A stretch of DNA of 64,000 bases from Caprella mutica (taxonomy: Eukaryota > Arthropoda > Malacostraca > Amphipoda > Caprellidae): assembly GCA_947561585.1 (NCBI GenBank), contig CANNZV010000513.1:558001-622000 (forward strand). The letters run 5' to 3'. Made by a program: the position numbers and the translations under genes. The notes under the pieces were generated by a model, which was not told the origin of the DNA, searched no databases, and was given only the letters and a program-made list of their open reading frames with translations. This document shows positions 49,101 to 61,100 of this stretch, piece after piece; the first letter of the stretch is position 1; each line of letters starts with the position of its first letter.

Positions 49101-52100
49101 AATGCTGTGGCTGAAAAGCAAAGCTAGCACGTAGTAGCTTTATGGCTGGTATGAGCTCTAACTTTCTTCATCCTACTCTGAAGAAAATCTTTGATATTAC
49201 AAAAGTTCTTGAATAAGGGTAAGTTACGAGTTATCGAACAGCTCCACATTTTCGATCACGCGAAAAAAATATATAGTTATTATGTAACTGTTATAACAAT
49301 TATATACTTTCTTCTTACATGATCGAAAATGTGAAAGAGTCCGATAACTCGCAACTCACCCCATTTTCTTTTTCCTTTCTACAGTTTGGTAATGTTGTTT
49401 CAGTGTTTTAGCGCAACTTCCCTGCGTACAGATCCATCTTCTTTCCTCTGATATTTGACCTGACGTGCTAAAGTCTTGAGAGTTTATAGGATAGACTTGG
49501 CCATACCCTTCACTCCATCCCCTGGGGTATTGTGCTCTTAGAGTAGTCTTTGCTATTCCCCTAACCATGACTTCGAGGAATAACTTCAGTAGGTAGTTTT
49601 ACTCAGAAAGGAATTAAATTAAAATTTACATCAGTTTGATGTGATATGAGAAAGATGTGCTCAGATTTTTTGACTTTCAAAACTCACGGTGTAGCATAAT
49701 TACTTATTATTTCATTGCGATTATTAAATCGCAATGAAATAATAAATGGTGAGGATGCCAAAACAATAATACGAGACTCCATTCAAAGAATGTTAAGCAT
49801 AGCAGTGATGAACTCTTCTCTAATTAAGGCATGACATACAAATGGTGACATCTGTCAAGCAGTGTCGCGCGACACCAACTCGTTCAGGGCAATGTCACAG
49901 AGAAGATGTGACTGATACACCTCAACTGAAATAAATTGATACATTGTTAAAATGTATCACGTCTAAAAGGGCCTAATTCTTTTACATGACTCTTGCTCAA
50001 AGACTGTGAAGACAGTTCATAAATATAATTTATCTAACTTTTTTCAAAAGAAAATTTTGTAACATCTACTCCTTACAAAGCCACTCTTAACAACAATCAC
50101 TGGGCAATGATAGAGGTGTGCTAAATCCCCTCTGTGACCATATAATGACTATCTATTTAGGTAAGGTTTGCCCTTTGTTCGGCCTACCTCGAGACACTGA
50201 GAATTAATTGGTGTCTATTATGAGCCATCAAAGTTACTACTCCTCACTGAAGAGTTATGGCAACACTCCATTATTCTGCACTCCGTTAGGACTCCACTCC
50301 ATTAGGACTCCAATCTATCGAGATTGACTCCTTCTGGAGGAAGAGGACCTTTTCATCTTCAATAGTGCAGTGGTATCCATGCTACCAAACAGTAGTTCTA
50401 GACACTGTGGTATCCGTGATATAGAAATAATACCACAGGACGGAATGGTATCCATGATACAGAAACAATGTATCGGGACTGATTGGTATCCATGATACAG
50501 AAAACTAATTACCATGGGTAAAGCATTGTACCCTCACTATCAGAGAAGTGATAGGTACCTCAGACTGAAATTAGTACTGGTAACATATCTCAATAATGTG
50601 TGATCTCCATTTTAGAGTGATGAATATTTAGAACTTTCTAAAAACTATTTATGATTTAGAAGTGATGAGTAAGCACTAACTGTACCATAAGCTAACTGAA
50701 TAAACTAAATACATGAGCACCTAACCATTTATCACTAGTTCCTCCAGTAGTTAGATGGTAAGGCCTAGTAAAGGGGCAGGTGGTTAGTTTTACCGGTGAT
50801 TTTGCGCCCCTCTATCGGGCCATAAAGCAGAGCGTTTAATCTGCCCCATTTGCCCTGATATCCGGGCAAGATGACCTGCTATTGTCCTGACCCTGACCTC
50901 TCTACTTGTCCTATTTCGGACCATTGGGACTATCTAAAGGACTACTTAGCTAATATTAGATTGCCAGATTTAGATAGCATGAGTACATCTTTATATTTAA
51001 AATGGAGGCAATATTTTAAATAACAATGTGATGGTTGGTACTTATTATATTTAATTCATATATTTTATATAGACAATTAGTTGGTGCAATTCTTCAACAC
51101 TACCACATTTATTCAGTTTGTACCATTGAAAATGTAAATAAAACAAATGCTGATTATTTTGTTTATTGAAGTAAATAGCTACATATACTTTAAGTGATTT
51201 ATTAGTATCTAGTGAACTTATAGTTATTTTAATGTGTTACTCACAAAGTAGGGTAGCTTACGAATTATCGGTCGGTTACACATCTTCTGTCATATAAAAA
51301 AATACGATGTAATTAATAATGATATAAATTAAATTTTTATTAAAATTAAATTAAAATACTAATTATTATAGTTTTTTCTTGTATGACCGAATATGGAAAC
51401 CGATTGATAATTCGTCTCTCAACACATGCTACCTCTCCACTCTCCCCACTAACAGTCACTAACTGTTGTCTCACTAACCTGTGTTCCTGTTTCAGACGTC
51501 ATCGTCAGGGCAAGCAGTTCACGTATGACCACTGCTTTGCCTTAGATGGCCCCTCCAGCAGTCAGGAGGATGTCTACCTCGCAGTGGGGAGGGGACTGCT
51601 TGACAATGCTTTCGATGGCTACAACGCCTGTATACTCGCCTATGGACAAACTGGTGAGTCACGATCATTGCCATAATCTGTAAAAATGATCTTTAATTGC
51701 AATACCTAATGGAAGGAAAATGAATTGAAATCGCAAAAATGAATCATTTTAAAATGAACGATTCAGTAGAAGCTCGCCCCATAGAAGATAAATAAGTCCA
51801 TGCTGTTATTAATTAAGCCGTTTCTGTCTGTGTGTCACAAAATGGGTGAAATGGTCATTCTACCAACAGCGCCTCAAAAAGTTGATGTGTCTTGTTTCTA
51901 TTAAGAAACACAAATTATAAGGAATCTATACTAATAATTTCCCTCGTGTGTTTATTTATTTATTTGGTGTCCGCTTTTACACTACGGGTTTTAAACATGA
52001 AGAATGTAACTATGATACGCACGGGAATATATTGACTTGATATTTAAATTCCCTCTTTTTATTCACTTTTTAAATTTTTTTTATCCTTAAAATATATTAG

Positions 52101-55100
52101 ACCAATGCAGAATATTTAAATTTAATTGAATTCATTATAAATAATTCAATAACGGGATGACCCGTTATTTTTAACGGGAAAATACACTAGTAACTAATAA
52201 TTTTCGATATTATCAATGATACGTGCCACACTAATATAAGAGTGTATGTATTTAATTCTAATTCCACACACATAATGTTCGTTTATTTCTCATTGAATGT
52301 GTAACACGTACCGTAGTACTACACTTTGTTAGTTAAATATTGAGAGTAGTTACCGTAGACTTTATCTTTTTTTTACTTTCTATTTCCATTCTTCATAATT
52401 CTGACATAATTATGTTACTTTATTTTTATCTTGTCTCTGTTATTTATAAAATCAGAATTACCATACATTTTAGGTTTTAATTCCCGTCGCTATGTGCTAA
52501 TTACCTCAGTTCATCATCTTTTCATTGAATTAAATTGCCATACTAAATTGTAAACTCTAAAAGGGAGTTTCTCTACAAAATGTATAGGATTTATTATTGT
52601 ATTTATTTGTTTTTTGTTCTAAATTTTCTTTCTGAAAGTCACATGCTGAACAATACATATCTACACTGTACTTGATTATTATCAACTAAAACTATTCATA
52701 ACATTTACGTGTTTTGGTTTCTTTAGTGGTACATGTATTTCTTAGCCACTTGCTAGTAAGAGATGGTATCCATGATACCTTCAGGTGTAATGGATACCAA
52801 TTAAAATAACGAGTAAAATACTATATTTCTCTTACCTGTTCGTAAATGTGTACCTGTCCAATAACTCGCTTCTTACCACAATAGTAAGAAAAGCCTTCTC
52901 TTGCCTTTTCTATGCTAAATGTCATGGCTGTAGCAATGTCTGCTCCTCTACTTATAATGTCACTGAAATGTCACTCACTCAGCTGCTGTATTGCTTTGCA
53001 ACTCACCTGCCAAGAAACTACCAGGAACTGTTGTAATTTGGAGTGAAAAATCTGCACCATGTCTATTGTGACTCTTTGTAACGTATTTGACCTCAGTGTA
53101 GGTCATTTGACCTCAGTGTAGGTCATTTGACTTCTATTACCAATTATACCTCTGTCTTCAGTCAAGTTTCCCTTAATTTAATTACTTTAAGTACTTAACT
53201 TAAAGGCATTGACTTAATTTAAAAGTTACGGTTTATTTCATTCGGTACAAAGACACATAAAGTACACACCTCTTACTTAAGTACTTAATAATAAACAATA
53301 AAGATGCTTTTACTCTGTTCACTGAAATGGGACATAAAACTTTGAACTGTTTTCTGGGTTGGTGAATTGTTCAACCATTAATGGTTATCTCAAACACAAC
53401 ATTTGCAATTGTTATTTCCTTTTCAAAATATTATTAGTGGGGTTGTGACAATATGCTTCATAAATAATAGATCCCGAAAATACTACAGACGGAGAGACTC
53501 TTTTTTAACTTTTTTCTCCATTTTTGTGTTTATCTGCTGTCATCCAACACTGAGTGCTAAAATGTGAAGATGTCCCACTGTGCTTTATATTCCTTTCACT
53601 ACTCAGCTGATTGCATCGATCTACTAAATAGAAACAGGATAAACTCTTAAAGGAGAGGCTCTGAAGCCATGGGGTGACTGAGCAGTTATCGCACGGACAC
53701 ACGTTGTCGATCATAAGAAAAATACAATAACTTCTCAAATTTTAATTGGTATCCATTATACTTGCTGGTATCGTGGATACCAATTAAAATATCGAATTAA
53801 ATCATAATTAAATACTATTATCGAAAATGTGAAACTGTCCGATAACTTGGAACTTACCCTCTCTCTGTTATTTCATTACGTCTAGTGTTAGGTATTGACT
53901 AAATACTTCTATAAAAGAGGAGGTCTACTTTTAACGTCGGTTAGATTGTTAAAATGCTCTCTCTGTTCAATATAGTAATGAATTGACTCTTTCCAATGTT
54001 CTACTATCTTCTAAAATGCTTATTACATAGCAGTTATGGGAATTAATATATATCTTATTACCTCTGAGGAAGTAGCTTTTCTGCATCCATGAGCATTGTC
54101 ACCTGATGGTGGTAGGTGCCTTTGTTTATGAAGCCACTTTTCATTCTATCTGCTTTTTCTAGTCCCTTGTACTTAATTTCCTTTTTACGTTATCGATATG
54201 GCATTTGGTTCCAGCCTCCAGGCATTAAACCCTCTACTATTTTAATTCTTTTTAAATCCTATCACACCAGAGTTTTTCCAGTAGAATTCTCCTCCATGTC
54301 CCCATTACATTCACTGTGCTGGTGACAGCTCTTATTGAACTGTTCAGCCGTACAAATCCTTTGAACTCTTTTGAAGGTTTGGAACTGAAGCCCCGTTTAC
54401 ACGCTACGATAAATTGGAGCGATTTATTGAACACAGAGATCGTAACAATTTATCGGATGATTGAGACAGTGTTTACACGTACCGATTTTTACTCCAATAT
54501 TTTTAATCTTTACTAGCCATAATGGAAGAAGCATTATTGTGGTCTGCATCTATGCATTATATATTGAGGTAGATTGTAATGATTTCTTGGAACACTGTTT
54601 GCATGTTCGAATTTGTTGTTACGATTCGAATAAATCTATAATTCCAATTCCAATAAATGGCTTCGATCTCCTGTCTATACGTAATGATAAATTTAAGCAA
54701 ACTCTACGTCACGATAAATCGCTACGATAGGTCTTTGATTAGCTGTTTTCGCTTCATCACTCCTTGACTGTGTTTGGTTAGATTTACTCGAGTGGTGACG
54801 ATTTAATTCGGTGTTTTCGGTGCATTAAAATTCTGAGGCTGAAATTATTGTCACGAATAATTGTTTGAAAAGAGAATAAAAATCTGAACTTTTTGGCATA
54901 GAGTTTGGTTACAACTGGTTTTTGTAGCTATTGGTATATAAAACTAGTATTTGGCTTCTGTAACTTATTTCGTTTACAAACAAAAGATTTTGGTTTCTAC
55001 CTTTTTCATTTCCTGAAAATTTTTCCCATATTTAATTATTTATATTCTCTTTTTTCCTCTTTATTTCGTTCCTCTCTGTTCCACTCTCTCCATGTCTCTC

Positions 55101-58100
55101 TCCTGTCCTTAAAGTCTGTCCCATTGTTGTTTTCTTTTGTTATCCTAAGTGTCCAGATTCCACTTGTTGTGACTTGGCCAGTTGCCAGTTAGTGAATATT
55201 GATCACAATTCCTAACCTAATAAGCGGAACACTTCCAAAAGTACACAAATACAAACTAGTAACATTTACACATTAATTATTACTTTAATGGTAAGAGACT
55301 CTTTTTCCATTAATAACTGTAAGTAGTTAAAGTGGATGACTACATTGAAATGTAAAGAGTTAATTCAAATTTGTACATATAATGAATTCGTGTACTTTTT
55401 ATTGATTTCCGTATATTTCTTTGGTAGCATAGGGTAAATTACTAGTTATCGAATGGTTGAATATTTTCGGTCATATAAGAAAATTTTGTGCATCATAATG
55501 ACTTTTCAACTTTTATTTTATTCGGTATCCAAGTTACCTGCAGGTATTATGGATACCATTTAAAATAAAAGCTAAAACCAATTATTATTTACTTTTATTA
55601 CCTGACCCAAAGACACGTTTCACACTTGCGTTTTTTACACCGCGGAAAAATCTCTTCTCAAAATGTGTTCACACTTGCGTTTTTTTATCGCTTAATGAAA
55701 AATCACATGAAATTTTTCTTTAAGCGATAAAAATCCTATTGCCTTAGATTTGAAAGCATATGGTGGAAAATACTTATAGTTTATTATGCATCTTAATTGA
55801 TTACGCTTATACTATTTAGTGCTGATGTAGCAGTTACAGTGCTGATAGTGTCGATAGTAGAGACGGAGTGCTGATAATAACAGTGCTGACATAGCAATGT
55901 CAGTGCTGATAGTAGAGATGGAGTGCTGGGAATAACAGTGCTGATAATAATAGTGCTGATGTAGCAGTATCAGTGCTGATAGTAGAGAGTTAGTGCTGAT
56001 GTAGCAGTATCAGTGCTGATAGTAGAGAGTTAGTGCTGATGTAGCAGTATCAGTGCTGATAGTAGAGAGTTAGTGCTGATGTAGCAGTATCAGTGCTGAT
56101 AGTAGAGAGTTAGTGCTGATGTAGCAGTATCATTGCTGATAGTAGAGAGTTAGTGCTGATGTAGCAGTATCATTGCTGATAGTAGAGAGTTAGTGCTGAT
56201 GTAGCAGTATCAGTGCTGATAGTAGAGAGTTAGTGCTGATGTAGCAGTATCAGTGCTGATAGTAGAGAGTTAGTGCTGATGTAGCAGTATCAGTGCTGAT
56301 AGTAGAGAGTTAGTGCTGATGTAGCAGTATCATTGCTGATAGTAGAGAGTTAGTGCTGATGTAGCAGTATCATTGCTGATAGTAGAGAGTTAGTGCTGAT
56401 GTAGCAGTATCATTGCTGATAGTAGAGAGTTAGTGCTGATGTAGCAGTATCATTGCTGATAGTAGAGAGTTAGTGCTGATGTAGCAGTATCAGTGCTGAT
56501 AGTAGAGAGTTAGTGCTGATGTAGCAGTATCAGTGCTGATAGTAGAGAGTTAGTGCTGATGTAGCAGTATCATTGCTGATAGTAGAGAGTTAGTGCTGAT
56601 GTAGCAGTATCATTGCTGATAGTAGAGAGTTAGTGCTGATGTAGCAGTATCAGTGCTGATAGTAGAGAGTTAGTGCTGATGTAGCAGTATCAGTGCTGAT
56701 AGTAGAGAGTTAGTGCTGATGTAGCAGTATCAGTGCTGATAGTAGAGAGTTAGTGCTGATGTAGCAGTATCAGTGCTGATAGTAGAGAGTTAGTGCTGAT
56801 GTAGCAGTATCAGTGCTGATAGTAGAGAGTTAGTGCTGATGTAGCAGTATCAGTGCTGATAGTAGAGAGTTAGTGCTGATGCTGCTAGTCTATCGATTGC
56901 TGTTTGGGAGAGTAGAGGCAGGGGGGGGGGAGTCATCTCCCCTTCAAGGTCTGTCGAATGGGGGGGAGGGGGGAGTCACAGCAGGGGTGGTATCAGACGG
57001 TATCCCCACCGCTGGGACCAAACGGTAGAACTGTGTCAGGGCTGATGTTATTTACACTCCGTGTCATGGACTCAATGGTGAAATAGAGTAAAAAATAGAA
57101 TAATTCTCTATCGGTGATTACAATCGATGATAAAAAGATCATCTATTTACAACAATAAATGATTAGACAAAATACAATAGTAATTTATCATAAATTAAAA
57201 ACACTTTCAATCTATCTTAAAAATAGCAGAATGTCATTCAGTGGACATTTCTAATGAGAACATTAAGATGCAATGTCTCGGGTATGAACTTAAATAATAG
57301 AATATTGGGGTTAATCTGAGTAAGTTACATTATAACTATAGGCTAAGTTACGAGATATCGGACGGTTGCACATTTTCGATCATATAAGAAAAATAAAGGG
57401 TTAATAGATCGAACGTGTGTCCCAATTCTACAAATTATTACTTTATCCTATTACATTCCTTGCTTCTTTTTCTATTCATAGTCTAGCGTTGTCTGACTAG
57501 ATATCGAATTCATTCCTATTATTAGTTATCTAATATCTACCTTTGTTAGTTATCTAATGTCTCTGCAAGCAGCTTGAGAAAAGTGTATCGGTGCATCGAT
57601 AGGATATCAATACACTGATACAGTCTAGAGGAGTCGCTGAGATGTTGTCACTGATGGTACACCTTGTTTTAATTTTCATTATACTCGAGTTGTTTAAGTT
57701 AGCTTTCACTCAAATCATGTACCCTGTGACCCAGTTAAGTGTGGACAGGTTAAAGTTAAAGGATTTCAGTTATAGGTAAACCTCTAATGAAAACGAACCC
57801 TCCTTTCATTTTTGATGATAAGATGGAGACGAGGAATCAATTCATGACATGTCACATCTAACATTTCGATATCAATTTCCAACCAAAATTTTGTTCGGAC
57901 CAAGAAAAACTTTCACTTGAACCAAACTTGACTGGTGAATAGTCTGGTCCACCTTTGACCATATAGGGAAGCTAAATCTTTATATTATGTGGCACATGTT
58001 ATGAAGTGGTCCCTCTTTTCCATCTCACTAAACAGAAAGGAGGGTATTTAGCTCTTGTATGTTATTAATAACAACTCTCATGTCTCTTTCTTTTGAAAGT

Positions 58101-61100
58101 CTAGTATTTCATTTTGGCTTTCATATTACTGAGAAGTGTGAAAAGTCTTAACTTTCACCATTCCACACCTACCTGTGCCACCCTGTACATCTCACTAAGT
58201 CACAGTTACCTTTGTATGTGTCAGTACAAGGCTATTGGTCCAGATTGTGCTCAATATTGGACATAGTATTTATAGCTCACAGGAGTTACAAGATTAATAG
58301 TCTCTTCTTTTACATTAACTATAAAAGTTAATAACTAGTGGTACTTTAGAATATATATATTGATAAGGAATATAATTAGTGGTATATTATTTACTATAAA
58401 TATTAAAATATTATTGATTATAAATGTTAGTATATAAAATTAATATAAATATATTTATAATGAATCTAATATATGTATTGGTAATTTTCTTTATATCAAC
58501 CATACACTATCTATTGATAGTAAATATAATTGATATTTTAATTCGTAAATGGAGATCTATTAGTGATATGTATACTCGTTATTTATTTTGTATCCATGAT
58601 ACCTGCAGGTATCATGGATATTATAGACCCTATTTATTATCTTTTTTATATGATCGTAAATATTCAAATGGTATGATCGACCCTAACCCTACTGTTTGTT
58701 GTCCCAGGGTCGGGCAAGTCGTACACCATGATGGGGACAGAGGACAACAAGGGCCTCATCCCCAGACTCTGTGGAGAACTGTTTGAGAGGATAGCACAGC
58801 TGGCAGAGGAAGACAGGAACACCAGCTGTAAGGTGGAGGTGTCCTACATGGAGATCTACAACGAGAAGGTGCGTTAAGGAGTTAGGCAATTTTACTCCTT
58901 GCTAAATATTACAGTCATAGCTTGTATGTAGCGCGTACAGTGGGGAGTGACTAGGGACGCATCCATCCCCCACACCTAAGACGGAGTATGGGGGTTATTT
59001 GGAGAAATCTATCCACCCCTACACTTTAGGCCCCGATAAGAAATCAGTGCCGCACTGACTATAGTCCAAAGAAGATGAGTCTCTTGTTTAAATGACATGG
59101 TCTTATAGAGCGAGATGACCTGATGGTTCAGATGTTTTAGTCTCTCCTAAACAATTAGGTTATGGGATGATTGACGCTCTATTTATCTGTCCTTTTTTGT
59201 TGTAGAAAGACGTTGCAGAGCTAGTTTGAAAAGGAAAGATGTGCTCTATAACATAACATTGTGTTTTTTCAGATATCTGAATTAAAAAAATATAGCTACA
59301 AGAATGTGAAAAATAGTAAAAAAAAAATAGGGTTTTCCAATTTTTTTTCCACTTGTAACTTCTAAATCAAACTTTCACTTTGAAATCTCAACGTTATGCC
59401 GTTGAAGATTTTTTGTTCTTTCAAATGAATGAAGTGTCTGTAAATGAAAATAGGAAACTCAAATAGAGCGTTGAACTTAGGCTACTACTAAAAATTTGTT
59501 TTTCTATGAAAAACTTGTTTTCTATTCCTGTAGTCAAATTTAGTATGAACAAAAACATTTTCTTTGGTTTTGTTCTACTTGTACACCAAATTTCCGATTT
59601 TTTAAATTATTAATAACAAAATCGTGAGAAAGGAGGTCGATCCACTTAATTAAGTTATAATTTAGTTGAAATAATGTGCAACATACCTGCCACTTCCATG
59701 AATAAAGGTGAATTACATCTCTTCCATGTAATGTCAGAGAAAAGAGTCTCCGCATCATGCCAATTTCTCAAATCACAGTTTTCTATTTTTCTCAAATATT
59801 GCAAATTCCTCATCGTGTACTTAGACCAATTTTAGAATATCTACAAACATTACAATTAGTAAAGTTTCTTTTTTAAGGTGAAGTTAGTAAACTGTTTTAA
59901 AAATATCACGGGATCACTTTTCTTAGACTGTACCTACCTATAAAAGTCCATGACATTTGCGGTAAGTGTGGGTGAATACATAAATAATACATTCGGTATA
60001 TATAGTATGTATTGACACTCCTTCACTACAATAGCATCAACATATCATTTGACACTCGAGGTAAAACTCTTACAATTGTAGGTAGTAAAACTTCCCTCAG
60101 AGAAAATTAGACAACTGCTGCCTGGCAAATTTCATCAGAGAATTAGAATAAACTATTCCCAGTACCAACAACTTATGAATTATTCTATGTTTGTTGATGT
60201 CTTCTACTCAGAATTCCCTTGGAATATTATTTGTACTGACTGTAAATAGATATTGTATGAATGTTCTTCACCGTAAGAGTTCATCCCCAGTGGAATATTA
60301 TTTGTATAGACTGTAAATAGATATTGTATGAATGTTCTTCACCGTAAGAGTTCATCCCTAGTGGAATATTATTTGTATCTTCTTGCACAGAGTATTGCTT
60401 TTCTATTCTTAAATTGTATTGAATAGTTCAAAAGTTACTCTGTAGCTTTTAACTCAAAATGTCTCTTTGTTAAAGAAATTTATTTCAACGAAGGAATAAT
60501 TTACTTACAATTATTATGTGTTTCATGTACATTTTAAGAAAAGTTGATTAACATTTCTCTCTTCTTCAGCTGAATGACCTGCTAGAACCTTCCAAAGACA
60601 ACAGGCCCCCCCTCAAAATAAGGGAGTTCAACAAAGGGGGCGGCATCATGGTTAACAATCTGTGTACCTTAGCAGTCACCAGCTACGATGTGAGTGGAGA
60701 GTATTTTAATCACTTTACAGTCATTTGCACACTTGGCAGTTTTGGAAGTTTAGAGTCTATGAGTAAACAGAGGGTGAGTTATGAGTTATTGTACAGTTAC
60801 ACATCTTCGATCATTTAGGGAAAAAGTACATAATTTAATATTTCAACTCGTTATTTTAATTGGTATCCATGATACCTGCAGGTATCATGTATACCAATTG
60901 AAATAAATTGTAAAGTTATTTTTTTTCTTAAATGACCGAAGATGTGGAACTGTACGATAGTTCGTAACCCGCCCTAATTAAAGTAGGTTTGGTGGACATT
61001 TCTTCCCAATCCCACCCATACCACCAATCTAAAGTCTCTCCAATTATCTCCAATTTGGTGGAGATTCAGAGAGAATATTTCTCTTTCCAATGGACTAAAC

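Larger units (their letters stand above)
45922..51495 (+). other. kinesin intron 2 (5.6 kb), repeat-rich
   Basis: It contains MITE copies, a 23-bp array, a transposase relic and a hairpin, listed separately. No host gene was seen inside. Confidence 0.7.
51654..58707 (+). other. kinesin intron 3 (7.1 kb), repeat-rich
   Basis: It contains MITE and SINE-like copies and a 40-bp array, listed separately. No host gene was recognised. A 20-bp unit (TTGACCTCAGTGTAGGTCAT) is repeated about 2.5 times at 53088-53130. Confidence 0.65.

Noticed and set aside
55960..56882. Regular 40-bp array considered as a CRISPR array
   Set aside because: There are no unique spacers, the whole unit repeats, and the genome is animal.
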